From Gerris lacustris (taxonomy: Eukaryota > Arthropoda > Insecta > Hemiptera > Gerridae), in contig OX578285.1 in assembly GCA_951217055.1 (NCBI GenBank), forward strand, positions 63,421,406-63,485,405: DNA of 64,000 nucleotides. The letters are read 5' to 3'. This document shows, one piece after another, positions 40,163-53,644 of this stretch (the first letter of the stretch is position 1; each line of letters starts with the position of its first letter). Position numbers and translations under genes: made by a program. The notes beneath the pieces were generated by a model that saw nothing but the letters and a program-made list of their open reading frames with translations, had not been told where the DNA came from and ran no database searches.

Positions 40163-41348
40163 TTGCTCTCTAGAATGTATAAATATAATTTGGAGTAAAT
40201 GCGAACTTACAAATTTTTAAAATTAATTTATAATTTGAAGAAACATTATACTCGATAAGAGCAGGCTGCCTCAATGACTATGTGGGTTCAGATTTAGGAC
40301 CATAAATGTTCAAGTGAACATGGCCTACATATAGGAATAGGAACTTGGTTCGCTGATCTCAGTTCGCAAGAACCAAGTTGGCCTGTGTGTGGAGGTTAAC
40401 GAGCCAAATTCATGATGAACTTGTTATTGCATCAGGTTGGAACTTGGTTCCTATGTTTACAGGGTGCTTCTATATAAAATTACATTACTTTGGACATAAC
40501 ATTTAAACACGTATAACATATTGATGACACAACGTAAGAACGATTGGAGGATTGTTTTTTCGTCAAATGAACTAAGCTTGGTGATAAGCAATTTACACTG
40601 CGACAACTCGCGGAAGCCTTCACACAATGTTAAATGGTAAGTATATTTTATTTATTTAATTTTCAGTAGGCGTTACCATAGCTTGATTTTTCTTAGAGTA
40701 CTTCAGATGTTTTAATTATACTATTCCACGAAATTTGCTTTCGATCAATGAAACGTCTGTATTTGTTTATATCATACTATTTAATATCTATTAAACAGGT
40801 AGGAAGCAGGATCTATAGAGTAATATAGCGATAGCGAAGCAAGTGAAACAACACTCAACTTACAAGAATTATAATCAAACCAACTGAACAGAGGAAATAC
40901 CAGTATTGTGCAGTATGAAATTATCGCTTATTAAACAAAAACAAAACATAGTTAGGACTCAGGGTCGTCTGGTATATGTTAGCAGCTCTCTTTCAGGTCC
41001 ACCCAAAGTCATTTCCTTCCAAGTAGGCCGTCACAATGTACTCAGGTTAATGCTAAATGTCATTTACGATAAATGTACTGCCTTGCCTTATGAACAACTG
41101 TTTCTATTTTGATGAAGTTTCTTTTTTTGTGTAGTGTTAGGAAAGATTAGCAATGTGACCTGAGAAGTGTCACTTTTTTCCCCCATTTATTTATTTATAT
41201 AATTTTACATGCAAGCCTAAACACCAGAAAGCCACTCATAGGATGCATTATTAAAAATTATAAACTAAGAATAGAATTTTGATTTTTGAGTTATCACTCA
41301 TGCAATAAAAATTAATTATTATAACATGGAATAAAAATAAAAATGTCT

Positions 41349-41516
41349 AAAGGCCCCCATACACGGTCAAAATGTTTGCGCAAACATTTTTACCGTGTAT
41401 GGGGCTGTTTGATGTTTGCGCAAACATGATGTTTGACGTGTATGGCCTAAATTTGCCCAACATCTGGTTTGCGCAAATATTTTGCGCAAAATGTTTGATC
41501 GTGTATGGGGGTCTTA
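41349..41516. mobile_element. MITE, family A, copy 3
   Basis: Ends AAGGCCCCCATACACG and CGTGTATGGGGGTCTT. It has several TTTGCGCAAAC palindromes inside and is probably inserted in the opposite orientation to copy 2. Confidence 0.8.
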
Positions 41517-42201
41517 ACAATAAAAGCTGAAAATATACAGAGATAATAAACAATATTTGAGAATTACAAGTAAGTGTTGCCATAAGAACAAAAATGGATA
41601 GCTTAAGAAAATATAATTTATAACAAAAAATTAATATACTTAATGTTTAAGATCGCTTGAACACTGTTTTACTGCAGCACCTTGACACCTGTATCTATAT
41701 CATCTACCAATCCCGGCCTACAGATTACCCAGGCTCATTTATTATCTGAAGGGTACAATCAGTTCTTTCTCCACTGGCAAAACTTCCTCAAATATTCAAA
41801 TACTTAACTGCCCGAATTTGGCATTCTCTATGTGGGCAATGGCCATTTTTCTTTACAAGTATTTTTATACAAGTTTTTTATCTGTATAAATCCTTGGCAT
41901 CCAGGATTTATCTGGTTTACCTGTTATCCAGGAAATATTAATCCGTTACTAAAGCTTGGTACGCAGGAATGTAATTGGTATTTATCAGTGCTGGTATCCA
42001 GTTTCTCACCATATCACCACACTTCACCTCACCTCTCCATCAGATAATTTACTTTGATTTTACAAGGACAATCTTATTGTTATTCGCTCATTATTCATTG
42101 TTATGTGCATATAAACGAAATATAACCTACAATCCACGAATCATTTTTCTATTTTTATTATATTAATTTATTTTTATACAAAATTTTCGGAGGATATTTA
42201 G

Positions 42202-42297
42202 AGGACACAACGTACAAAAGGGCATGCACAAGCAGCTAACATTTCTTTAATTGCTCGACGACCTTCAGGAAGTACTACTATGTTTTACCCTAACAAA
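42202..42297 (+). other. Possible orphan coding exon
   Basis: A 96-bp frame, open throughout, lies between an acceptor-like ATATTTAG and a perfect donor GTAAGT. It encodes RTQRTKGHAQAANIS, LIARRPSGSTTM, FYPNK (given in parts). Phase 0 at both ends. I do not recognise it. It may be chance or part of an unrecognised element. Confidence 0.25.
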
Positions 42298-45200
42298 GTA
42301 AGTAAACCACTAAAAATATAAGCATTACATTCTCAAAAACAAATAAGACGTGGCATTTTAAAAAATTTTTGGATACACTAAGAGCGTTATTCTAAGTGAT
42401 GTAATAAGTCGTCAATCTTACGTATAATTTACTTCTCCATGGCAAAAGCTTGAATTTCTAATAACATACTATGTCGTCAGTCAAATACAGGTCATTGAAA
42501 AAGGTGTCCTTGATTTTAGTAATCAATAAAACTAGTTATTAGCAAGCAGAGAAAATTATAATTATTCGGAAAAATGCTGTTAAAGTCTCTCAACATGAAA
42601 TTTGACTGCAAAGGAGAAAAATCAAATTATGGGTAAAATTAAGATATTTAATTTGTGGATACTATTTATTTATTTGTTATTATATTTATTATTCAAATTG
42701 TTATAACACTGAGGGACTCCTCCCACTTATCTACAAAGAACCCCCCCCCTCCCTTCCACCATATGGTAATTTATTTGATCAAGCCTATAATACCAGACAA
42801 GATCACTACCCGGACAACGACTTTTTGTAAGACCATATTTCAAATCTTCATTACGAGTTTTCACCCAATCGTTTTTTTAAAGTTATAGATATGAAATTTA
42901 AAGTAGAAGAATGTAGTTTTCAGACCCCGCAAAGCCCATATCTCTATATACTACAGAAGCTGAGCTATAAATCTTTTGGCCCACCCTGTATTATTGTGAA
43001 AGAATAAAAAACAATAAACTATTCACAGAATGAAGTTTTATTAAGAATGATAAATTTAATATCCAACATTCTTGTTTATCAAATTGTGGCAATGCAGACA
43101 AGGTACGGATGACACTGTCACACGTTAACAAAGGGAGGGGTTGAAAGAAGTAGGGAGGTCTACTATAGTATTCACATCATGAATCTAGTAATAAATTCTA
43201 GCTACCATTGAATGTTCTGACTCAGTACTAGCCGTGACACCTTCATCAACTCATGGGCCCAGGTAAGCTATTCACATGCCAACTTATCATTGAATTCAAG
43301 CTTAGATTCTTTTACTCTACCTTACCATGGTTTCACCTATACAAAATATTAATGTTTCTTATTTACAACCCCTTAAAATTCATGTTTCATTTGGATTATT
43401 TTGGAAATTTTTCTTTAAAAAATAACAGGATAGCATTTACAGTTATTATCTAACATTTTAATACCAACGATTTGATTACTAATTACTACAAAACGGTTAG
43501 GAATTATCATAACCTTTAATAGGAAGTATAACTTCTTAATATGATGTAAAGTTTAACAAAAAAATTATAAAATTTACTGTTTAAGAAAATTAACTTATTA
43601 AATGTATACATTCATTTTAAAAATAACAAACAAAAGCAGTATAAATAACATAAATACATGTAATGTAAAACTATGAAAGTACATGTAAAAAATTCAATAA
43701 AATTAGATGTAAGATTATTTATTAACGTCAAGAAATGCTATCAGTTGTTTTTAATAAAGATTTGAATTTAAAAAATTAATAAAATGATCATATTATTATT
43801 GTTATTATTAGGCTAAAATTATCATCACGAATAAATTTATTATTACACTAAGCCATGTGTAGAGATTTAGAAAAATTGGTTTTAAAGTTATTAAATTTAT
43901 TTAGTCCAGCTTGTAGTAATGACCATTGGGTTAAATTGAAATTTCGAACTGCATACATTACATTACACGCAATCAAATGCAGTTAAAATTTGAACTGTGG
44001 CATCCAAGCTTGGTTTAAAGTAGAAGTAATCTAGAGCAGGTTAATAATACACTGTCCGTTCTAGTGCTTGGTTTACATTAGACGTAATCAACTGCAGTTA
44101 ATATTTGAACTGTAGCATCCAAGCTTGGTTTAAAGTAGATGTAATCTGGAGCAGGTTAATAATACACCGTCCGCTCTAGTGCTTGGTTTACATTACACGC
44201 AATCAAATGCAGTTAATATTTGAACTGTGGACTCCAGCTAGGTTTAAAGTAGAAGTAATCTAGAGCAGGTTAATAATACACCGTCCGCTCTAGTGCTTGG
44301 TTTACATTACACGCAATCAAATGCAGTTAATATTTGAACTGTGGACTCCAGCTTGGTTTAAAGTAGAAGTAATCTAGAGCAGGTTAATAATACACCGTCC
44401 GCTCTAGTGCTTGGTTTACATTACACGCAATCAAATGCAGTTAATATTTGAACTGTGGACTCCAGCTAGGTTTAAAGTAGAAGTAATCTAGAGCAGGTTA
44501 ATAATACAACGCCCGCTCTAGTGCTTGGTTTACATTACACGCAATCAAATGCAGTTAATATTTGAACTGTAGCATCCAAGCTTGGTTTAAAGTAGATGTA
44601 ATCTGGAGCAGGTTAATAATACACCGTCCGTTCTAGTGCTTGGTTTACATTACACGCAATCAAATGCAGTTAATATTTGAACTGTGGACTCCAGCTAGGT
44701 TTAAAGTAGAAGTAATCTAGAGCAGGTTAATAATACAACGCCCGCTCTAGTTCTTGGTTTACATTACACGCAATCAAATGCAGTTAATATTTGAACTGTA
44801 GCATCCAAGCTTGGTTTAAAGTAGATGTAATCTGGAGCAGGTTAATAATACACCGTCCGCTCTAGTGCTTGGTTTACATTACACGCAATCAAATGCAGTT
44901 AATATTTGAACTGTGGACTCCAGCTAGGTTTAAAGTAGAAGTAATCTAGAGCAGGTTAATAATACAACGCCCGCTCTAGTGCTTGGTTTACATTACACGC
45001 AATCAAATGCAGTTAATATTTGAACTGTGGCATCCAAGCTTGGTTTAAAGTAGATGTAATCTAGAGCAGGTTAATAATACAACGTCCGCTCTAGTGCTTG
45101 GTTTACATTACACGCAATCAAATGCAGTTAATATTTGAACTGTAGCATCCAAGCTTGGTTTAAAGTAGATGTAATCTGGAGCAGGTTAATAATACACCGT

Positions 45201-45875
45201 CCGTTCTAGTGCTTGGTTTACATTACACGCAATCAAATGCAGTTAATATTTGAACTGTGGACTCCAGCTAGGTTTAAAGTAGAAGTAATCTAGAGCAGGT
45301 TAATAATACAACGCCCGCTCTAGTTCTTGGTTTACATTACACGCAATCAAATGCAGTTAATATTTGAACTGTAGCATCCAAGCTTGGTTTAAAGTAGATG
45401 TAATCTGGAGCAGGTTAATAATACACCGTCCGCTCTAGTGCTTGGTTTACATTACACGCAATCAAATGCAGTTAATATTTGAACTGTGGACTCCAGCTAG
45501 GTTTAAAGTAGAAGTAATCTAGAGCAGGTTAATAATACAACGCCCGCTCTAGTGCTTGGTTTACATTACACGCAATCAAATGCAGTTAATATTTGAACTG
45601 TGGCATCCAAGCTTGGTTTAAAGTAGATGTAATCTAGAGCAGGTTAATAATACACCGTCCGCTCTAGTGCTTGGTTTACATTAGACGCAATCAAATGCAG
45701 TTAATATTTGAACTGTGGCATCCAGCTAGGTTTAAAGTAGAAGTAATCTATAGCAGGTTAATAATACACTGTCCGTTCTAGTGCTTGGTTTACATTACAC
45801 GCAATCAAATGCAGTTAATATTTGAACTGTGGCATCCAGCTAGGTTTAAAGTAGAAGTAATCTAGAGCAGGTTAA

Positions 45876-46859
45876 CCCTAGAAAGCTAACCTGGAGTCAA
45901 AATGACTCCCATTTTTTTTTCAACTACGAATGCACGGTGTCTGTAAAACACAAAACTCCCACATCTTAGCTATGCTATCTCCCACTCTTGAATGACCCTT
46001 CTACACTTCTATCAGTTTCACATTCAGATTCTAAAGAGGACATATCGTTTGTTTTTCTGCAGTCACGGAGTCATTTTGACTCCTGTTTAGTCTTACACGT
46101 AAATATTTTGTAGGTAATTTTGACGCAGAATAGTATTTTTTAGAATAGTATGTCGTGTTATTGTTTATTTTGGCATTTTAAATCTTATAAATTAAATATT
46201 ATATATAACTTTTAATTCAATAATTATTTCAAATTAAAGGTAATATAATTGTAATTTATTAATTTATAAGTATAAATTGTTATATTTTTTTTTGTCGTTA
46301 TATGTCTAAATTATATAAAGTCAATAGAATATGAATATAGTCAAATAATGGAGAAAAACAATGATCTAAACGACTTTTATCACTTGATGAAGGAAATGAC
46401 CGATTCAGATACCAATTATGAAAAAGAGCGTATTCGACAATAATGGTGACGGTTGAGATTTGGACCCTGATTTGAAAATAGAAAATTCCTTTTTTGATCC
46501 CATCAGCGATGATGAGGAAAATGATAAATTAATTGAAACAATTTACGAAATAGAAAAACCAAAGGAAAAGAAAGAAAAAAGTTACATAAAAAAAAGTAAA
46601 TAAAACCACTCCGGTAGATAACAATACCGGATATGTAAGAGTAGTCCAGATTGAAAAACCGGAATTAAAAGGAAAAAATTGTTTTTTTATGGGAAACAAA
46701 GCACCCAAGTGTCCCTTCAACTAGCACTAAAACGTGTTTAAAAAATATTGTACATATTAGGCCTTTATATTTTAATAAAACTGGGTATAATAGATTTGGG
46801 AGTCAATATGACTCAAGGTTAGTCTTAAGAGGTTAAAAAATATGGTTAGCGTTCTAGGG
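45876..46859. mobile_element. piggyBac-like element, degenerate and internally deleted, inside the satellite
   Basis: Ends CCCTAGAAAGCTAACC and GGTTAGCGTTCTAGGG match as inverted repeats at 15 of 16 positions. They start with the CCC/GGG typical of piggyBac and are flanked by TTAA (45872-45875 and 46860-46863). Removing it restores the monomer text AGGTTAATAATAC. Subterminal GAGTCAAAATGACTCC boxes face each other. Confidence 0.93.
46346..46740 (+). pseudogene. Remnant of a piggyBac-type transposase N-terminal region
   Basis: ATG at about 46346 starts MEKNNDLNDFYHLMKEMTD and is acidic, as is usual. After many stops and shifts, GKNCFFMGNKAPKCPSTS near 46670 resembles the conserved W..TPP..R motif before the catalytic domain, with the Trp lost. 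The whole catalytic part is absent. Confidence 0.5.
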
Positions 46860-49800
46860 TTAATAATACAACGTCCGCTCTAGTGCTTGGTGTACATTAC
46901 ACGCAATCAAATGCAGTTAATATTTGAACTGTGGCATCCAAGCTTGGTTTAAAGTAGATGTAATCTAGAGCAGGTTAATAATACACTGTCCGTTCTAGTG
47001 CTTGGTTTACATTACACCCAATCAAATGCAGTTAATATTTGAACTGTGGCATCCAGCTAGGTTTAAAGTAGAAGTAATCTAGAGCAGGTTAATAATACAA
47101 CGTCCGCTCTAGTGCTTGGTTTACATTAGACGTAATTAAAAGCAGTTTATCATTGAACTGTGGCATCCAGCTTGGTTTAAAGTAGATGTAATCTAGAGCA
47201 GGTTAATAATACACTGTCCGTTCTAGTGCTTGGTTTACATTACACCCAATCAAATGCAGTTAATATTTGAACTGTGGCATCCAGCTAGGTTTAAAGTAGA
47301 AGTAATCTAGAGCAGGTTAATAATACAACGTCCGCTCTAGTGCTTGGTTTACATTAGACGTAATTAAAAGCAGTTTATCATTGAACTGTGGCATCCAGCT
47401 TGGTTTAAAGTAGAAGTAATCTAGAGCAGGTTAATAATACACCGTCCGCTCTAGTGCTTGGTTTACATTAGACGTAATTAAAAGCAGTTTATCATTGAAC
47501 TGTGGCATCCAGCTTGGTTTAAAGTAGAAGTAATCTAGAGCAGGTTAATAATACAACGTCCGCTCTAGTGCTTGGTTTACATTAGACGTAATTAAAAGCA
47601 GTTTATCATTGAACTGTGGCATCCAGCTTGGTTTAAAGTAGAAGTAATCTAGAGCAGGTTAATAATACAACGTCCGCTCTAGTGCTTGGTTTACATTAGA
47701 CGTAATTAAAAGCAGTTTATCATTGAACTGTGGCATCCAGCATGGTTTAAAGTAGATGTAATCTAGAGCAGGTTAATAATGCACCGTCCGCTCTAGTGCT
47801 TGGTTTACATTAGACGTAATTAAAAGCAGTTTATCATTGAACTGTGGCATCCAGCATGGTTTAAAGTAGATGTAATCTAGAGCAGGTTAATAATGCACCG
47901 TCCGCTCTAGTGCTTGGTTTACATTAGACGTAATTAAAAGCAGTTTATCATTGAACTGTGGCATCCAGCTTGGTTTAAAGTAGAAGTAATCTAGAGCAGG
48001 TTAATAATACAACGTCCGCTCTAGTGCTTGGTTTACATTACACGCAATCAAATGCAGTTAATATTTGAACTGTGGCATCCAAGCTTGGTTTAAAGTAGAT
48101 GTAATCTAGAGCAGGTTAATAATACACTGTCCGTTCTAGTGCTTGGTTTACATTAGACGTAATTAAAAGCAGTTTATCATTGAACTGTGGCATCCAGCTT
48201 GGTTTAAAGTAGATGTAATCTAGAGCAGGTTAATAATGCACCGTCCGCTCTAGTGCTTGGTTTACATTACACGCAATCAAATGCAGTTAATATTTGAACT
48301 GTGGCATCCAAGCTTGGTTTAAAGTAGATGTAATCTAGAGCAGGTTAATAATACACTGTCCGTTCTAGTGCTTGGTTTACATTAGACGTAATTAAAAGCA
48401 GTTTATCATTGAACTGTGGCATCCAGCTTGGTTTAAAGTAGATGTAATCTAGAGCAGGTTAATAATGCACCGTCCGCTCTAGTGCTTGGTTTACATTAGA
48501 CGTAATTAAAAGCAGTTTATCATTGAACTGTTGCATCCAGCTTGGTTTAAAGTAGATGTAATCTAGAGCAGGTTAATAATGCACCGTCCGCTCTAGTGCT
48601 TGGTTTACATTAGACGTAATTAAAAGCAGTTTATCATTGAACTGTGGCATCCAGCTTGGTTTAAAGTAGATGTAATCTAGAGCAGGTTAATAATGCACCG
48701 TCCGCTCTAGTGCTTGGTTTACATTAGACGTAATTAAAAGCAGTTTATCATTGAACTGTGGCATCCAGCTTGGTTTAAAGTAGAAGTAATCTAGAGCAGG
48801 TTAATAATACAACGTCCGCTCTAGTGCTTGGTTTACATTAGACGTAATTAAAAGCAGTTTATCATTGAACTGTGGCATCCAGCTTGGTTTAAAGTAGATG
48901 TAATCTAGAGCAGGTTAATAATACACCGTCCGCTCTAGTGCTTGGTTTACATTAGACGTAATTAAAAGCAGTTAATATTTGAACTGTGGCATCCAAGCTT
49001 GGTTTAAAGTAGATGTAATCTAGAGCAGGTTAATAATGCACCGTCCGCTCTAGTGCTTGGTTTACATTAGACGTAATTAAAAGCAGTTTATCATTGAACT
49101 GTGGCATCCAGCTTGGTTTAAAGTAGATGTAATCTAGAGCAGGTTATTAATACACCGTCCGTTCTAGTGCTTGGTTTACATTACACGCAATCAAATGCAG
49201 TTAATATTTGAACTGTGGCATCCAAGCTTGGTTTAAAGTAGATGTAATCTGGAGCAGGTTAATAATGCACCGTCCGCTCTAGTGCTTGGTTTACATTTGA
49301 CGTAATTAAAAGCAGTTTATCATTGAACTGTTGCATCCAGCTTGGTTTAAAGTAGATGTAATCTGGAGCAGGTTAATAATGCACCGTCCGCTCTAGTGCT
49401 TGGTTTACATTAGACGTAATTAAAAGCAGTTTATCATTGAACTGTGGCATCCAGCTTGGTTTAAAGTAGATGTAATCTAGAGCAGGTTAATAATACACCG
49501 TCCGCTCTAGTGCTTGGTTTACATTAGACGTAATTAAAAGCAGTTAATATTTGAACTGTGGCATCCAAGCTTGGTTTAAAGTAGATGTAATCTAGAGCAG
49601 GTTAATAATGCACCGTCCGCTCTAGTGCTTGGTTTACATTAGACGTAATTAAAAGCAGTTTATCATTGAACTGTGGCATCCAGCTTGGTTTAAAGTAGAT
49701 GTAATCTAGAGCAGGTTAATAATGCACCGTCCGCTCTAGTGCTTGGTTTACATTAGACGTAATTAAAAGCAGTTTATCATTGAACTGTTGCATCCAGCTT

Positions 49801-51288
49801 GGTTTAAAGTAGATGTAATCTAGAGCAGGTTAATAATGCACCGTCCGCTCTAGTGCTTGGTTTACATTAGACGTAATTAAAAGCAGTTTATCATTGAACT
49901 GTTGCATCCAGCTTGGTTTAAAGTAGATGTAATCTAGAGCAGGTTAATAATGCACCGTCCGCTCTAGTGCTTGGTTTACATTAGACGTAATTAAAAGCAG
50001 TTTATCATTGAACTGTTGCATCCAGCTTGGTTTAAAGTAGATGTAATCTAGAGCAGGTTAATAATACAACGCCCGCTCTAGTGCTTGGTTTACATTAGAC
50101 GTAATTAAAAGCAGTTTATCATTGAACTGTGGCATCCAGCTTGGTTTAAAGTAGATGTAATCTAGAGCAGGTTAATAATACACCGTCCGCTCTAGTGCTT
50201 GGTTTACATTAGACGTAATTAAAAGCAGTTAATATTTGAACTGTGGCATCCAAGCTTGGTTTAAAGTAGATGTAATCTAGAGCAGGTTAATAATGCACCG
50301 TCCGCTCTAGTGCTTGGTTTACATTAGACGTAATTAAAAGCAGTTTATCATTGAACTGTTGCATCCAGCTTGGTTTAAAGTAGATGTAATCTAGAGCAGG
50401 TTAATAATACAACGCCCGCTCTAGTGCTTGGTTTACATTAGACGTAATTAAAAGCAGTTTATCATTGAACTGTGGCATCCAGCTTGGTTTAAAGTAGATG
50501 TAATCTAGAGCAGGTTAATAATACACCGTCCGCTCTAGTGCTTGGTTTACATTAGACGTAATTAAAAGCAGTTAATATTTGAACTGTGGCATCCAAGCTT
50601 GGTTTAAAGTAGATGTAATCTAGAGCAGGTTAATAATGCACCGTCCGCTCTAGTGCTTGGTTTACATTAGACGTAATTAAAAGCAGTTTATCATTGAACT
50701 GTTGCATCCAGCTTGGTTTAAAGTAGATGTAATCTAGAGCAGGTTAATAATGCACCGTCCGCTCTAGTGCTTGGTTTACATTAGACGTAATTAAAAGCAG
50801 TTTATCATTGAACTGTTGCATCCAGCTTGGTTTAAAGTAGATGTAATCTAGAGCAGGTTAATAATGCACCGTCCGCTCTAGTGCTTGGTTTACATTAGAC
50901 GTAATTAAAAGCAGTTTATCATTGAACTTTTGCATCCAGCTTGGTTTAAAGTAGATGTAATCTAGAGCAGGTTAATAATACAACGTCCGCTCTAGTGCTT
51001 GGTTTACATTAGACGTAATTAAAAGCAGTTAATATTTGAACTGTGGCATCCAAGCTTGGTTTAAAGTAGAAGTAATCTAGAGCAGGTTAATAATACAACG
51101 TCCGCTCTAGTGCTTGGTTTACATTAGACGTAATTAAAAGCAGTTTATCATTGAACTGTTGCATCCAGCTTGGTTTAAAGTAGATGTAATCTAGAGCAGG
51201 TTAATAATGCACCGTCCGCTCTAGTGCTTGGTTTACATTAGACGTAATTAAAAGCAGTTAATATTTGAACTGTGGCATCCAGCTTGGT

Positions 51289-53084
51289 ATATAGCAGAAT
51301 CTCTAGACTTGAACATCATTTTAGACTAATTTACATTTTGACTCAGGATAAAAAGTTTTATGATGGTGACTATCTGGCTAGTTTTCAAACTTATGTCTTT
51401 TTAACTTTAAGTGTGATTATAAGTAATATTATTGAGCCAACTTTTAGTGGATGACATAAAAATTGTTTATTATTGTAAAAATATAATAATAATACTAATA
51501 TTACACTTATGGCTGCGAATATACTAATAATGTCGAAATAATGTAGGTGAAACCTTTATGTAATAAATAATGTTTCCTTTTTTGGGCAATTGCAATATAA
51601 CTATTTGACCACTTTAATTTCGCTGTTTGTAGCAAACAAATATTTAAGGTTTATTATTATTATTTATTAAGGTTAAAAATATATTTTATATGAGTGATTC
51701 ATGAAAATAATTAATTCTTTTACATCCAAGATCAATTTTTTGTTACTTTCCACTAAAAGCCAATACTAATATACCAATTTTATTGACTAGCAGTTTAGAC
51801 AAATTTGTAGTTAAACAAGTAAGGGTAGTAAATAATAAAAACTATTACTAGTTTAATCACAATATGGTCATACACAATTAATAAAATAAATAACATATAG
51901 ATCGGGTTCGACTGAACAGCCATCGTCAAGTGTTCTATCAATATTATTAACTGCATTAGATAAATTTATTAATAACTGGAGGGGGGTTAAAATCCCATGT
52001 AGACAGTTAACTTGCTCTTGTTTTAAACGTCAAGTGTGCAAAATTCCATCTACCTCGGAATAAAACTGTAGATTTGCATAAACAAAAGATTAAATCATGT
52101 GATTTGGTCGTAACCTACTACTTTAGCTTTGCTCTTTGATATTTGAAATTCTTTCGCACTCTAGTTACGGCTACTGAGGTTCTTATCCATGGTATTTCCT
52201 TTCAGTTGTGATTTTAGCATGCAGTAAAATTGAACTGTATGCGATGGAAGTTATAAATGACGGTTGGAACTCACGATACCGCATAGGAGGTATTGAATTC
52301 TTCTTTCAGCACCTGCACGCTCCATGTATACTAATGTCAGCTTAAAGTTCTGTCGTATGGAATCTATCTACAGCATAAGGGTAAAAGATAGTTAGACTTG
52401 ACAATACCTGTTCATGTGCTTGGAATTACTTGACGCAATTCTCTACTTGACTCTGATAGCTTCATTCGTCCTCGTGAAGCTAGTTTGATGTAGTTTCACT
52501 TAAACTGTTGAATTTGTCGTTATTCCAATCACGTTTCTTTCGCCTTTGCTTTAAGTTAATGTTCATAAAGATAGATGAGAAAGTTCAAAATGTTTTTTTT
52601 TTTTGTTCAAATTAATTTCTTCATTGTTTCTTATTATTGTTTCTTGGTGCAAAGTTGGTTCTTTTGTCCGTCATTTTGTTGTACGTAGTCTTACTGAATA
52701 GGTACAACTAATTTATGCTCATTTAAACGAATTTATTTTTATGTCACAATAAAGTGTAATTATAAATTGGTCTCTTTCTATTATCTTAATGCATGAAATA
52801 GACCGACATTTGTTTAAATCTTAATTTATCCAACTTATGTCGCTTGTCTCACTTCCTTTATCGATTTCTTCGTATTCTTTAACGACCCTTTTTCGCGTGA
52901 AACCTTTCCATCAAAACCTACGTTACTTGAAGCCGCTAGATTCACACAACTTTCATTATTCCTAACTAGTAATTATGAATAGGATACCTATATAAATAAT
53001 GTTAATTTTACATACTTGAGGGTAATATATTGGTATATTCTGCGAGTTTATTAGGAAATTCCTAAAATTTGGATTTTTCCCAGC
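51289..53084 (+). other. AT-rich DNA, no feature recognised
   Basis: No convincing reading frame, named repeat or RNA gene. Confidence 0.6.
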
Positions 53085-53088
53085 TTAA

Positions 53089-53644
53089 CCTTCGAGCGCT
53101 CGCGTGGGCAGCATTTACACCGCCCTTTTGAAATCATTGCTATCTTATCATATGTGTGAATCTTCAGTTTACCAAACCTTTAATATGTTATGTTATTTAA
53201 TATGGTATTATGTTTTACCCCGGAGGTACATGGCCTTATCTAGGCAGTGTCAAAGAAGACGTAATCAAGGTCAGATAATTTTTCGGTGTTTATTATACGC
53301 TACATTATTATTATTTTTTTTTTACATTTCATTTTTAATTGTTTAACGTATAATTATTTTATTTTTGATTATAATAAATAAGAAATCATTGAAATTTATA
53401 ATTCATGTAATTAATAAAAATAAATGTCAATTAATGTCAAAATTGTCGTCAGTTTATTTTTTAATAATTATATCTTAATTTTTTAATTAAGTTTTGATTA
53501 ATTTACCCCTTAATAGCAATGCAGAAGACTGTAACAATATTAAAAAACTGATGGCGGTGTAAATGCCACCACGCGAGATGGCGGCGGTGTAAATGCCGCC
53601 ACGCGAGTGTTCCTGTTTGTACAAAAGGCGGGAGCGCTCGAAGG
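53089..53644. mobile_element. piggyBac-type MITE (556 bp)
   Basis: Flanked by TTAA (53085-53088 and 53645-53648), with perfect 13-bp inverted ends CCTTCGAGCGCTC / GAGCGCTCGAAGG. Subterminal copies of GGCGGTGTAAATGCC plus CCACGCGAG occur twice at the right and once, inverted, at the left. No transposase. Confidence 0.85.

Larger units (their letters stand above)
40171..43960 (+). other. Intergenic DNA without a confirmed gene
   Basis: Holds the MITE at 41349 and a possible orphan exon at 42202-42297 (listed separately). An imperfect inverted motif GGAACTTGGTTC recurs near 40337-40452. Otherwise nothing recognised. Confidence 0.6.
43961..51288 (+). repeat. 114/115-bp satellite array, about 55 monomers
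   Basis: The monomer contains CTAGTGCTTGGTTTACATTA, GAACTGTGG and AGAGCAGGTTAATAATAC. Two main subtypes: A (ACACGCAATCAAATGCAG then TTAATATTTGAAC) in the left part, and B (AGACGTAATTAAAAGCAG then TTTATCATTGAAC) in the right part. A/B chimeras occur at about 48961, 49532, 50219, 50561, 51018 and 51246. The array is interrupted by a piggyBac-like insertion at 45876-46859. Confidence 0.98.

Noticed and set aside
43961..51288. CRISPR-like repeat array
   Set aside because: Head-to-tail 114/115-bp monomers without unique spacers, in an insect genome; ordinary satellite.
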